Shown one piece after another: positions 11,564 through 23,342 of a DNA stretch of 64,000 nt (the stretch's first letter is position 1; every line of letters begins with the position of its first letter). Under the pieces are notes generated by a model that saw only the letters and a program-made list of their open reading frames with translations, had not been told where the DNA came from and did no database searches. The DNA comes from Galaxea fascicularis. Its lineage: Eukaryota; Cnidaria; Anthozoa; Scleractinia; Euphylliidae. The translations under genes were made by a program, and so were the position numbers. Location: NCBI GenBank assembly GCA_948470475.1, contig OX419336.1, positions 967,501 to 1,031,500 on the forward strand. The letters run 5' to 3'.

Positions 11564-13190
11564 TAAATTTCAGGTATTATCACCAGCTCGATTCAACGAC
11601 TGCGGCAACTTTACTTTAAATTAATACGGTTTAACAAGGGTTAACGTAGCAAAGCGTCTTAGCACGGATGATAGTTACCTCGGACTTGACAGCGTTTATT
11701 GATTTTCGAATTTCAATTTTGGGAGATTAGGATTGCTTCGTAAACAAGTGCTTACTTTGAAATAACAGATTGGCGGTGTGGTATGTCTGCTGTTTGACTG
11801 CTTGGTTTTGCAACCACCATGATGACTGATCGTGATCTTGTCAGCGTCGGCAACGTTGCATATCAGTTTGTTTTTGTTGTCCTTTATCATTGTACAATTT
11901 TATTTGTTTGTTATTTGTTTGTTGAATTATTTTTTGGGAGACCAACAAGATGCAGGTAAATCCAGTTTTAGGCAGAATGCTATAACAACAAAACATTGCG
12001 TCGAGAGGCCAATACAGCCATGATCTTCAGATACCTTTTGTGTTTAGGGTCATTATTGCCCATGTTGCCTTTTTGCCTTCGCCTATCTATCCGGCATCGG
12101 CGCAGGGTTTTACTGCCGACACGCTTGTGTAGAACAAAAGGTCGTCGCTAAGTTTACCGACACAACCACCAAACACAGAAGAAAAATGCCTCAAAAATTG
12201 TTTTCTCTTACCACAATTTATGAAAATGAAACGAAAACAGAATTTATTTCCTAAAATATTTTGCACGAAAACCGGCACTATCTGGCTTTCTATTGTGAAC
12301 AAGCTTTATTGAAAGCCGTCACTTGAGGACCTTGACGGCCGCAATTAACTTCCACAAATGTTAGGGAAATAATTGCACATTAGGGATATATCAACAAGCA
12401 CTCGGCAGGACCTCGTGTCTTGTATTTCTCCAAACAAAATTTGAAGTCTCTCGTCGTTTATCACGATCCCAAGGTCATCGTTAGGCCACGACTTTGCATG
12501 GCTCAATGCTGCGTCAAGTTTCTCTTGCGCTCACTTAAATCGAAAAATATTGGCCTAGCTTGAAATATTTGCATATTTGTGTGTGTGGTTTTTTTTCCCA
12601 CTCTAATACAAAATCATGTAAACAGCAATACCTTACGACACTAAGATACCCCAGTAGCGACTCACATAATAAGAAAACAGTTTCCTTTCGAAAATTATGT
12701 ATAGAAAGCGACCCACGATATTCCCAACACAACCAATCGAAATGTTCTGAGCTAGTTAAATGTTAATATCAGGGCTTTTGCTGATCAAATTGCCGAAATC
12801 ACTTGTCAAATTTTAATTGCGCGTTCAAACGTTTCGCTCATTTCCTTTGGACGAGGAAATACGACCCCGTAAAATAGCGCCACATGTGGTGGTTTCTTTC
12901 ACATCATTTGCACATATTTCGTGGCAAACTTTGATGGTGCTATAATTCACCGATAGATCAAGCGAATACAAAAAAGTACTCTCAGTTGTAAGCTGGTCCT
13001 TGGGCCCTGGCGAATGCTGTGTAGGGCATGAACTGTATTGTCACTTTTCAGGGAGAAATGCCAAACAGTCGTACAGTACACACTTATGCGCTTCCGTCAG
13101 TTGAAAGCTGTGTGTTCTAAAATTCGAATAGAATGTCTATCTGATTGTTATATCAGGGAAAACTATTAAATCCATTCATCATTCAGTCAT
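11564..13190. other. Gene-free stretch
   Basis: No recognisable gene, RNA or bounded repeat. Confidence 0.4.
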
Positions 13191-13393
13191 GTTACGGGAC
13201 GTTTTTCAGTACAACGAGATTTAAGAAACGTTAGGAAATATCGCAATGTTTCTGATCATAAAACGAGTAATTTAGGTGTTTTCCACCTGTCCTTAGGATA
13301 ACGCCATAGAATGTAAAATGAGCTTTGGATTGTGAAGGTGTGAAAAGTGAAAATTCTCTTTATTTGCTAAGCTTACGTAAGTGCATGAGTTGT
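13191..13393 (+). repeat. Dispersed repeat, copy 2
   Basis: Full-length inverted counterpart of 1763-1953. See that entry for shared blocks. The copies are 11.4 kb apart in opposite orientation. Confidence 0.8.
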
Positions 13394-13432
13394 CCACTGA
13401 TATTATTGGTTGCAACTCGTATATGATAATTA

Positions 13433-13818
13433 GGCCCCGTTCAGACTAAGTGCCCGTTCCGCGGCACCGTTCCCGGGCACTAAAAAGGATGCTGTTTAGA
13501 TACCTCAGTGCCCTGACGAGGATGTTCACACTCATGTAGAAGGCTTAGTGCCCAGTTTATCTTTTTGAGTACTCCGCAATATTGCCACCATTTTTGTGAC
13601 TGTATGATAGGGAAACACGGGAAAAAACGTGGGAACACATGAAAACGTGTTCAGACAAGTTCCCGTGCCCGGGAACGGTGCCCGAGTAATACCTTGGAGG
13701 TAGTGCTCGGTACCCAGGCACAGTGCTCAGATTTGTGTGCGGGCACCAGCGAAAAGCTATGTTCAGATTAGTGCCCGTTCCCGAAAACCGGGCACAGGAA
13801 CCTAGTCTGAACGGGGTC
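13433..13818. mobile_element. Harbinger-like MITE with TTA target duplication
   Basis: Left terminus GGCCCCGTTCAGACTAAG and right terminus (read inverted) GACCCCGTTCAGACTAGG are near-identical, and TTA flanks both ends (13430-13432, 13819-13821). Internal repeats of gtgcccg/cgggcac add further fold-back potential. A 3-bp TTA duplication with GGCC-type ends is characteristic of PIF/Harbinger-derived MITEs. There is no coding capacity. Confidence 0.75.
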
Positions 13819-13821
13819 TTA

Positions 13822-14628
13822 GTCTGTCAGTATGACCTTTGAGTTCTGCCTGTAACGAAATGAGTAAAGATCTCCAATAAACGCCATGTTCCCAAACGAA
13901 GGTCGGGTACAACACTTGTTAAAAGATCCCGGAAGGTAGCAAGGCACCTCTCGCTCAACCACAGAGCTAATTCCCCACAAAAGCCCCTGTTACAGTCGCA
14001 TTGGATGGGGGCTTTCGAGGGGTTGTCTGGTGTCGTTTTGTCGCTCGTTTACAACTCTGTCTGTCGCCTGTTTGGTTGTTTAGGGACAAACGTCACCGTC
14101 GCAAAGAAAACAAAGGGGAATTACAAGTGAATTATCCCTGTCATAAACTGTCGCGCTTTTTCTGCCAATTTATGTCGGTTGTCGGTGTTTTAGGAGAAGA
14201 TCTTCGCCTGTTTTCGGAACCATGTCTCTTACTACTCCTCTACCCCTCTTTGGAGGGCCTCAGTGATACTGATATCAATTAGACCTAACGAGCACAAGCG
14301 CATTGTTAATTTGCCCCAAAGAAAAAGGTTAATCCTGACCGATTTTCATTTAGCCACAAAATCCCGCTGCCGGAGTAAATCACAGGCTTATAGTTCATAC
14401 GATAACATTGTGGCAAGAAAGGCAAACGTGAACGCATTCTCATTTAGTCAAAACAACCGTAGTCATAAAACCCAACTTCATGAGAAGTCCAACAAACGCA
14501 TGAAACACTGACAATAATACTAATCGTAACAGGACGGCAATGCCTCAATCTCAGTCCCTCGGCTCACCAAAACACAAGAGAAATTCTGACCACCGATGCG
14601 ATCAACCTCTACCACTCAATTTTAAAAG
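13822..14628. other. Gene-free stretch
   Basis: Two open frames of 82-93 codons occur but show no family features or splice context. Nothing else is seen. Confidence 0.4.
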
Positions 14629-15350
14629 TTTCTTTATACGCAGGGACACCGTCTTTCCGCTCTCCTCTTTTACGGAAGGCGATATCATCACACAGAATTA
14701 TTGTCAATTATTGGCTCTTGAAACCAGCGTTAAAGTCAAACATTTTTATTCAAATTCAGTAGCTTTCATGTTATGGGTTTGAGTTAGGGCTCAACATGCA
14801 CCCCATTAACTAAAGAAGAATGCATGAATTCAATTCAGGGGTCGAAAAAACAAGCTGCCGGTCACGCTGTCAATTCAAACATGTTTTTGCTCGCACAGTC
14901 GACCCTTTTGGGGGCAGTCAAATTTGAAAAATATTAACTCTTCCAATAGCGACCTCATCAAGCATGAATAATGAGAACATGAATAATGTCCCTCGTGGTG
15001 ATCAAATAATCAAATAATCTCATAGCTCAAAATTAATTTTTTTTAAGCGCAAATGACCGGACAACATGTTCGGAAATACAAGTTTGCCCCGGCCGGTCAA
15101 TACCTATTCTGACCTGACACTGGCCGTTGACCGGCCGTAATTTCGAACCCTGCTTTCTTTAAATACAGAGCCCCCATCTTTCCGCTTTCACTTTCTGCGA
15201 TAGGAACCATTTCACCGGCAATATTGACATGAAATTATCATTGGCTTTTCAGTCCAGCTTTAAAGGTAAACATTTGTATTGAAGTTTAGTAGCTATTGAG
15301 TTAAGATTCAACGTACACACTAATAACCATAGAAAAATGAAAAACGAATG
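14629..15350. repeat. Direct duplication of about 190 bp split by an inserted element
   Basis: 14629-14825 and 15153-15350 align as diverged direct repeats. Paired blocks include ttctttataygcag, atctttccgctttc, aaagtcaaacattt / aaaggtaaacattt and agtagctttcatg / agtagctattgag. The element at 14836-15152 sits exactly between them. Confidence 0.65.
14836..15152. mobile_element. hAT-like MITE, 317 bp
   Basis: The left end CAGGGGTCGAAA matches the inverted right end CAGGGTTCGAAA at 11 of 12 bases, and GCCGGTCA motifs lie just inside both ends. CAGGG-type termini suggest hAT ancestry. I could not find a clear 8-bp target duplication and there is no transposase frame. Confidence 0.65.
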
Positions 15351-15972
15351 ACACAAAGTTGTGATTTCAAATCAGGCCATGAAATTAAAACTATTCTGTC
15401 GCAATATGGGATTTAGTCGGGCGAGAAAAGGAAATCCATATAATGCGATCAATCATATCAGTAAGTTGAAATTGAAAGAAGCACTGTTAAGACTGGGTGA
15501 CCTTCTTTGGTTTTTTTGTTTGTCCGCGCAGGAGAACAGCTTTTTCATAAACGTCCAAGTTTTAACACTTTGAGGTAATATTCAGTACTGACGTAAGGTC
15601 ACCAAAGACGACCACAAATTAGTAATTTTATTCCTTTGTTGATGATACACACTGTTAACCTTACCAAGCATAGAAACATAATTATAGCATAAATTTCGCT
15701 TTTCGTTTATCATTTTTGCTCAAAGAAGTGTAATAGCCGTTGGCAAAAAGCAATTGACATGCTTAATTCGAGCAGTAAATCCTAATACAAATGACGATCG
15801 TGGGTTCAAAACTGGTGTAAAAATCTTTTGTGTTGACTAGCTCTTGCATTTTCTTATTTATTATTTTTACATTTATGCTTATGAATGGTATATGATTTAA
15901 ACATGGTAGTTTTTATTTGTTTATTTGAATCTAACCGACTAATATAACCATGTCATTTGCTTTTTCTGTTAG

Positions 15973-16176
15973 ACACCGACCAATATCTGAGGGACTAAAC
16001 CACTCCCGCGTGAAGCCTTAAAATTGAAGACTCGGGTTGTCTGCCCGCTCCTCATCTGAAGGACATCCCTACGGGGAAACCTTTCCTAGAGAGATTTTCA
16101 AGAAAAGAATTGGAGATTGGGATATATGCAAATCTCTCGAATTCAGCTGTTTATCGATCATTAGCAAGACTCCGCC
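15973..16176 (+). promoter_or_regulatory. 5' leader exon part of receptor 1
   Basis: A pyrimidine-rich acceptor (tgctttttctgttag, AG at 15971-15972) precedes the receptor 1 ATG by about 200 bases. The first exon and promoter must lie further left and were not found. Confidence 0.45.
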
Positions 16177-17169
16177 ATGACAAACTCCAGCTCAAAAAGC
16201 CCCGATAAGTTTGATGTGACGCATACAGCCCTCTCATGCACGTTCGTTGTGGTGATTATGGTACTTGGCGTTGTTGGTAACGTGCTTGTAATACTAGCAT
16301 TCAAGAGCTTTCGTAGAATCCGCCACGTCACAAACTACTTCGTGGCTTCGTTAGCTGTCACAGACATCTTAGTGGCAGTGGTTTCTATGCCAGTGTGGCT
16401 TTCATACATAGTTTCTGGCCCGCTGTTATTCAAAAGCAAACCCTTGATTCAAATGTTGTGGACCGGTACCGATATTATGGTTAGTGTGGCATCGATATGG
16501 CACCTGACGTGTGTTAGTATCGACCGCTACCTTTGCATAACGGGGCCTTTTTCTTATCACGTTCGTATGAACTCAAAGCGAGCCATCGTTATCATCGTCA
16601 CCATATGGCTGTACTCGATTGTTGTCGCTTCTCTGGGGGTGACGTTCTGGCATTGGGATTTCTACACGTTAGCGATAGTAGTGCTGAATTACCCGATTCC
16701 AGTGATAATTATTCTCTTTGCTTATATGAGCATCTTTAACGCTGCGCGGTACCAAGCGAAACAAATCGATTTAAACGTTAACGGGAAATCCCGGCGTTTC
16801 TTGCTAACCGTGGAGTTGAAGGCGGCTAAAACGCTAGGCGTGGTCATCGGAGCGTTTATTGTGTGCTGGTCTCCTTTCTTCGGTCTGAACCTGTCTTATT
16901 ACATCTGCCATTGCTCCCCTTCACCTCTAACTGTATCGGTAGCAAAGTGGATGCATTACGGGAACTCTATGCTTAACCCGATGATCTATGGACTCTTGAA
17001 CAAAGACTTTAGATTTGCTTTCAAGAAGCTGCTCACGGGTATTAAGCTGTTATCGATTTTGTCAAGTTCCTCAGATAACAGTGATCGCAGTGGTAACGCA
17101 ATTCCACGCAGTCGTACAGTAAAAGAGAAGGAGCAAAACCGACTACATCAGGACTGCACCAATCTATAG
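16177..17169 (+). CDS. Class A G-protein-coupled receptor, aminergic-like (receptor 1)
   Basis: A 330-residue seven-helix plasma-membrane receptor in one exon. ATG at 16177 gives a short N-terminus with one NSS glycosylation site. Landmarks are Asn35 (1.50), Asp63 (2.50), Asp99 (3.32), Asp116-Arg-Tyr (DRY), Trp144 (4.50), Pro175 (5.50), Cys230-Trp-Ser-Pro (CWxP), Trp258 (7.40) and Asn267-Pro-x-x-Tyr271. Asp3.32 is the residue that salt-bridges the ligand amine in monoamine receptors, so a biogenic-amine-like ligand is inferred, not shown. ECL3 carries a Cys-His-Cys pair as in dopamine and adrenergic receptors. Unusually, position 3.25 is Gln92 rather than Cys, and the very short ECL2 has no Cys. 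The C-terminus TNL fits a class I PDZ ligand. A good acceptor ending at 15972 (ttctgttag) implies a spliced 5' leader. AATAAA lies at 17956. Confidence 0.9.
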   Translation: MTNSSSKSPDKFDVTHTALSCTFVVVIMVLGVVGNVLVILAFKSFRRIRHVTNYFVASLAVTDILVAVVSMPVWLSYIVSGPLLFKSKPLIQMLWTGTDIMVSVASIWHLTCVSIDRYLCITGPFSYHVRMNSKRAIVIIVTIWLYSIVVASLGVTFWHWDFYTLAIVVLNYPIPVIIILFAYMSIFNAARYQAKQIDLNVNGKSRRFLLTVELKAAKTLGVVIGAFIVCWSPFFGLNLSYYICHCSPSPLTVSVAKWMHYGNSMLNPMIYGLLNKDFRFAFKKLLTGIKLLSILSSSSDNSDRSGNAIPRSRTVKEKEQNRLHQDCTNL

Positions 17170-17981
17170 CTATCATAATGACTTTATTGCTACTCCTTAC
17201 CAGTCTTTTAAAAGACGAAGGAGTAGAGACTGCACAGGGGGGTGATTTGGGAAAGTGATGTCGCGTTTCCCTTAAATAGCTAGTATTGATAGGTAAACCG
17301 TCTAGATTTGTCCATTTGACAATGTATTAAATTAATGTAAATAACAGATAAATCTCTAGCTCAGACTAATTAATGACTGAGAAACTGATTAGGACGCTAC
17401 AAGTTTCGCTGATGATCCAACTTAACTTTTCAATGGTACGTGCATGCAAAACATTGTATGCACTGAATGGAGGCCCCGATCAGACTAAGGACTGTTGGCA
17501 GGATGTTTAATATTCTACAAACAAAGGTCTTCCACGTGTGTCTCCAATTATTGCGCATGGGCAAGACGTGATACAATTACTTCAAAATCGCACGTGATTT
17601 TATCTGCCTTCAGCGACGTGTAGATTGATTTAAACAAAGAAATTCGTATTGTAGATTGTAATTTGAGATTTTAGTTTGTTTACTACCTTTAGTGATGTCG
17701 TTGTTGTTGACAAGTGAGCTTTGACTTAAAATGTGCACAGTATAGATGCTTCTTATTGATCATGTAAGTCCTAGCTTGTGTTCATCTTGTCCATCAAAGT
17801 CGTGCCGGGTAATTGGCTTTAACTGGTAGAATGATCTCATAAAACGTAGGAAAATGCAACTGAGTTTTGTTACCTTTTGTGACCTTTGTCACCGTTTGAA
17901 CAGACTTGCACGTTTTTGTAAGGTAACAGATGATTAATAAGACAGTGCAATAGAAAATAAACTGCGATTATAAACAAGACT
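17170..17981. other. Receptor 1 3' flank
   Basis: Probably the 3' UTR. The first well-formed AATAAA is at 17956-17961, nearly 800 bases past the stop. Nothing else is recognised. Confidence 0.4.
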
Positions 17982-18381
17982 GTTCCAGGCTTTCAGATAG
18001 TGAACGGGGCGTGATGGGAGGGCTCCTGGGCGTGACAGTACCCGCAATGCGAGGCGAAAAAATAGGCAGTCTTTGACTGCATGTGGCTCAGGCTGAATAG
18101 AAAACCAAAAGGGTATTGTGTTTGAAAAAATAAATTGGGTAACAAATAGAGTTTATTTCTGACAATTAATGTTCCTAATCTGTGAAATAGATATTTGTTC
18201 AGTATTGCGCAATATAGATGGTTACGTCTTCACTCACTCAACGCCATGACAAAGTGGCGAAAGCCTTCCCAGAAGGCCTTTCCCCACAAAAAAGCGATGA
18301 GAAAAGCTACCCAGTCCCCGCTCGATTTTCTTCTCTCGATCAGTCTCGTTCGCCTTCCTCCACTCTCTGAAAGCCTGGAAC
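17982..18381. mobile_element. Short element bounded by 16-bp inverted repeats
   Basis: GTTCCAGGCTTTCAGA at 17982-17997 is the exact reverse complement of 18366-18381. The interior holds no gene. The open frame across its right half (18234-18533, minus) reads through the boundary and is not taken as coding. Confidence 0.6.
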
Positions 18382-18838
18382 ACGCTGAATATGAACACGA
18401 CGCAAGAACTACACAGAGTTAGTTCGTGTGTAATGTTTATAAATACCCACAGTTTGTTTTCTATCGCACTTACACCACATCCTCCTATATACAGAGAATG
18501 TAATCGATGATTATAATCAGTCATAAATTGCATTGCTCTGTTACTTTAGCAAGCGTCACCAACGTTGGCGGAGAAGGAAATCAATTCCCCTCTCAAAACA
18601 TTCTGGACGAATGGCATGAATGAGGGATGTAAGAAACCAATGGTAATGAAGTCTGTAAAAGAGGTTTTTCAGATGATCATCAACTCTTCACTCTGGTTCC
18701 AGTCTCCTTGCAGATTCTGGAGTGAGGAATTCAACAGCCGTATCCTTCCCGTTGAATATAAGCACTTCCTAGACTTTTTGAATATCATCAAGGATCACGT
18801 CATGAATATCATCAAGGGTCACAGTAGACAGAGAGAGT

Positions 18839-19080
18839 AGGGATGACGCAGTGGCGAGAGCACTCGCCTCCTACCAATGTGGCCCGGGTTAGATTCCCGG
18901 TCTCGGCGTCATATGTGGGTTGAGTTTATTTTTGGTTCTTCTCTGCTCCGAGAGGTCTTTCTCCTCCTGGTACTCTGGTTTACCCTCTTAGCAGGAAACA
19001 ACACTTTCCAAATTAAATTCTAATTCGATCCGGCACAGTGGACAATAAGAGCCACTATGTGGATGTCCACTGCTCACCGA
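18839..19080 (+). mobile_element. tRNA-derived SINE
   Basis: The head (18839-18913) has a tRNA-like A box (gtggcgagagc) and B box (gggttagattcc) and closes with ggcgtcata. It is followed by the unrelated body gttgagtttatttttggttc ... ctccgagaggtctttctcc, the usual layout of cnidarian SINEs. It is not a functional tRNA: the head has no convincing acceptor-stem closure or cloverleaf, and the body is fused to it. Confidence 0.75.
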
Positions 19081-20138
19081 CTGCTAAATCCGATTATCAA
19101 AAATATAACCCGAATAAATAGAGATTTTAACCGATATGTGAAGAATGAATCTAAACTCCGAGAGTCTTATTTCTATTGTTGATTTCAGCCGGGAGGCCAA
19201 AAGTTTGGAGAAAACGTTTCGTTTCGTCTGGTACCACGAATATACTCGGAGTGAATTCTGTTGGCTTGAGGAAACTTAATTGAAATTACTTTACAGAACA
19301 CTCTTAAATAACCGGGAAGAAGCATCTACTTCGCACAACACCCGCTGAAGCCAAACAAGTCAAAACGTTTCATGATCGTCTGAAAACGACACTGGAAAAT
19401 TTAAATCCTCTAAAATGAAACAAAACTTGTCAACCCTTAAAGACAGGGGGAATAACCTTTTAGAAAAAAAAAACAAATGCAATAAGAGAAAAGAATTCCT
19501 GTGCGAATATTCCTTGGAAATGTGAAGGTCTATTACGGCCCCGTTCTTTAATCTTAAGAGTTTATCCATGTTAGCTCTTTAAAGATGAATTATTAGACAG
19601 AGAATATATTAGATTTAAAGTTTCAATTTCTAGCTGCTCGCAAGTATTTAATAATAGCGCAAAAAAGTCCACCTGCGGATATGCTTCCTAATGTTTGTTT
19701 AGGTTATTTATGTGTCCGTTAGAAAGGGAAGAAACATAAAAGCCCATCTTGAAACAATTCAAATAGATTTTTTTTTGATGATTTTTAGATTTTTCAGCTG
19801 ATGACCTCAGGGCGGAATAAACATTTAAAGGAAGCAAGTTCAAGAATACATCACTCGTCTCCGGTTTATGTTTTAAAAAGATTTTCCAGAGTTGTTCCAA
19901 CATCCTGTTGACTGAACAAAATACGAAATGTACCTGCCCAAAAATCTCATGGGAAATCTAACAGTTCTACACATGAAAGTTATAAAAATACAGGCTTCAT
20001 CTAAACTTCACTAAAGCTTAAGGTAAATGTTAGCTAGTTTTCTTTACAATTTTTTTTTTACTTCATATTTTTAAACACGCGACAATAAGGGGAACTAGTC
20101 ATGTAGAATCCAATTGAAGAAAATTTATTTAAGTTTTT
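19081..20138. other. Gene-free AT-rich stretch
   Basis: No exon or bounded repeat recognised. Confidence 0.4.
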
Positions 20139-20222
20139 ATGAAAGCAGATATCATTTCAAAAGCGGAAGAAGGTTCGCGCACTCGTTTGGATAATCAGAA
20201 ATTTCGTTCTTTCTTTTGCTGA
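20139..20222 (+). other. Candidate upstream ORF / first leader exon of receptor 2
   Basis: ATG at 20139 opens 27 codons ending in TGA (20220-20222), one base before a perfect donor CTGAG|GTAAGT (GT at 20224). The stop next to the donor suggests a non-coding leader exon carrying a uORF rather than protein-coding sequence continuing downstream. The link to receptor 2 (start 23343) is inferred from strand and the chain of splice sites between them. Confidence 0.3.
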
Positions 20223-20439
20223 GGTAAGTTTTGTGAAAAACATTTTATCAACAATAAATAATTTAATTATCACTTTCCGGCTTCAAAACCAACGAATATC
20301 ATAGTTCATTACTCTTTTGAATACCGCACAGGGGTGATAAATAAAGAAATTTGCATTATTAAATCAAAGTCAATACGGGCAAAATGGGTTAATGTGCACA
20401 TTCATGTCCTAAGACGTGGCGCATACGCCGGCCGTTTTC

Positions 20440-20466
20440 TTTCTTTTTTTTAATTATAGGTAAGTT
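20440..20466 (+). promoter_or_regulatory. Recursive-splice-site-like element
   Basis: A long pyrimidine tract (ttttctttctttttttt), then aattatAG at 20458-20459, directly abuts a consensus donor GTAAGT (20460-20465). Acceptor fused to donor with no exon between is the hallmark of recursive (ratchet) splice sites, known in long animal introns. Function here is inferred. Confidence 0.35.
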
Positions 20467-20890
20467 ATTTTCAACCCAAAGTAATTGCATTATTTTTACT
20501 CAAAGCCAGAATGAAATCCACAATAGTTGTAGATTTTGGACACCACAGGGTGTTGTTATTTCCATTTCACATGGAGGGGTAATTAATATTTGTAGTGAAA
20601 GCTTTTCTCATCAAATAGTCAATTTTAGTCTATGTTGCCCTCGTGGAAACTTCATATCTGAATATTCCAAATTTCATATCAATCGCAATCAATTTAACAT
20701 AGGTATTAACGCATGGTTCATTTCACTCTTGGCGGCAGTGTTAGTTTTATTACATAATTTCGTCTCCCACAAGGCGCAAGATTAGTCATCTCCAGGTTTA
20801 GATCAAGAATCGAATTTTTCCCATTTAGCTTAAACGCCAGTCTTTTTAAGTGTTGCATTTAACCGACCATGTTATACGTAATATTTTCAG

Positions 20891-20924
20891 GTGTAATACC
20901 GCTTTTCGTTGGAGGCATCATAAG
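20891..20924 (+). other. Candidate 34-nt microexon
   Basis: It is flanked by acceptor gtaatattttcAG (ends 20890) and consensus donor ATAAG|GTAAGT (GT at 20925). It could be a leader exon of the downstream receptor. There is no independent coding evidence. Confidence 0.3.
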
Positions 20925-22860
20925 GTAAGTTTATAACCATATACTATCATTGACAAATGTCTGAGCGCATACGTTTCTCTTTTTATATCTTGAAGAGCAT
21001 TTTGCAGAGGTGCGATGCTGAATAATGCAGCATCCCGAGCTTGCGTGCTGAAGGACGTCCGTTCGATTGCGGCCAGACTCTACACTATAGGTGTATAGCT
21101 TCTTAAAAAATAAAATGAAGCCTTTTTTCTTATTTGTTGCTCCCAAAATAGAACAAGAGGTGCAGTGATCCCCGTTAGAAAAATAAGGTAAAATATTGAG
21201 GTGAAACCGATATTAGTACTGTAACACCTCAACCAGCGAGGAAAACTCGTAACGCAGGAGGCTGTTGAATTTCGTAGCCTGACTTTTTCCTTCAGTTTCA
21301 ACTTGGTCATATTGCATGTTTAAACTAAAAAAAAAGTCATTAATTCCTCGCCAAAGACTAGCCCACGAAGACGTGCATCGTGTATTTTTATGGCATCACC
21401 CTCTGTCTATCACAATATTTATAATTCGACGCTTAAGTCGCAAATCTAAGCCGCAATTCCAGGGAAATAATGCGAATGCAAATAAATCGAGGGTAAACAG
21501 TACATGTTCTAACAAAAAAGTCCTAACACACCAATCTTTATAACACTATCTGGTCTCTGTAGCGACTTTACATATAATTAGTCCGCTATAGTAACTGATT
21601 TGGCTGGTTGGTTCAAATTTAAACTATAAATTTTCCTGTAAGGGAAGCATGGGTATTCACTTTGTGGCACACTGATTCGCGTTACAAAGTTTATTTCAAT
21701 CTCAATTTACTGCAACTAAAATTTTCCAGCCAATAAATTTCAAGAGATCAACGCTTCTCATTTTATTAAGACGTCGACATCTCTTCCTAAAAAGAGCCAT
21801 GTGTATGAAGTCGAATATATTTTTCGCACTGATGACCCTGTTCTCAACTGACCTGTTGTGTGCAGCGCATAGACGGTTCCTCTACAACATTAAAAAATGA
21901 GATTAACAAAGTAAAAAAGCATCAAGCTAATGTTTTGCCGGAAAACATTTGCTTTAATGGGCGTTTCACTGCACGCGAGTTTTATTTCTGCAATAAGCCA
22001 CGCACGAAATAGAGAGAAAAAGTCGATGGGAGCCGGAGGCTAAAACGGTTTGGCAGAATTTAATCTTTTACGTTGTCGAATCTGAAAAGAGAGTTTTTAG
22101 CTAACAGTGAAAATTTTAATAACTGGGATTAATCCTTTACGAACAGGATTTTCATCAGTGGAATTTATCACCGCATCTTGAAATTATTAGGAAAATGAAA
22201 ACCATAAGGAGTAATTAATCAAGGGATGGGTTGGGCTTTTTATTGTCTATATATTTTGCCAAGCTTTTGTTTTATCAGGTCTCGCACTTAAATTTTGTCA
22301 AATATTAAAACAAGTGGCTCTCATCGTTGGATTTACAGCTGTAATAATTGGAAAATAATGATAAAGGGAAACTTTTTTAAGCCAGTTGCCATTAAACTGT
22401 GATAAATTGTTGTCTTGTCAGCACGGAAAGTTGGCACGGGTCAAAGAGGAGCCGACGTCAGCAATCTGCTCGTAAAATGTATACTTAAAATCTGGCTTTC
22501 CCGCGCTATAAAACTAGAGTAATTTTTGTAAGGAGAGGAAATTCGATAGCTTAAACGTTTTGCCGGAACCCTTCTTCTCCCATTTTTTCCCTCCCGTTCC
22601 TTTACCAAACCGCTCAAAGAGGAAAGTTTGAGGTAATACCATACTTGTTAGTTAGAACGAATGCCCTATATTTTTTTACGAGTGAATCAGGTCATTTTTA
22701 ACGTCGGTGAAGTGAGGGATGAGCGCTGTTCTGTTTGTGATTTTTATTTACGTTTTAACGAGCATTCTGTTTGCGGTATATCTTAATGAATTTAGTCTGG
22801 CTTTTACTGCTAAAAGTTATATCCTATTTGACCCTTTTTTGCCTGCCTCCATTTATATAG

Positions 22861-22887
22861 GTGAAGGGACTTCAGAAGGCGTTACAG
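22861..22887 (+). other. Candidate 27-nt microexon
   Basis: Bounded by acceptor tgcctccatttatatAG (ends 22860) and donor TTACAG|GTAAAT (GT at 22888). Nine open codons (VKGLQKALQ), or untranslated leader. Its partner is presumably the acceptor at 23272 just before receptor 2. Confidence 0.3.
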
Positions 22888-23342
22888 GTAAATGCCTCAT
22901 TTTCCGCACATTTCAGCACTGTTCTTTAACTATCTCGCTAAGATTTCATTCTATCGAAAAATGGCTTCATTAGGTTGGCGTCCTTGGTGCAGTAAATGTT
23001 TGAGAATTTTGGATCATTGTTGGAATGTTTGGAAGGAAGAGGGAGTGTTTGGGGAAATGTTGAAAATTATGGAACTTCGAAAATCTTGGATTTGGATTTT
23101 AAGTGACGAAGGCCACAATAACAAGATGCCCCTGACCTCGTTAGCGGACTAACTGATTTTTGAGTATACCCAGTTTTACTTTTCTTTCTTTCTTTCAATC
23201 TCAATTAAACCCACTTTCCCAAAATTTCACCTATAACAACCTGGTAAATACTCAATATTTTGTTATTTTCAGCAAACGTGAACACACCGACAAGGCAGAT
23301 TACGTCTTTCCCCAACACGAAAGAAAGGAGAGCGTCGTTAGG

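Noticed and set aside
18565..18840. 91-codon plus-strand open frame
   Set aside because: No ATG at its start. The end consists of a local direct duplication (gaatatcatcaagg) rather than protein-like sequence, and no family is recognised.
18839..18913. tRNA gene
   Set aside because: Promoter boxes are present but it is fused to a SINE body and lacks a convincing cloverleaf. The same holds for 28028-28091, 58191-58224 and 25870-25960.
23160..23342. N-terminal extension of receptor 2
   Set aside because: It has no ATG in frame and crosses a 3' splice site. The protein starts at 23343.
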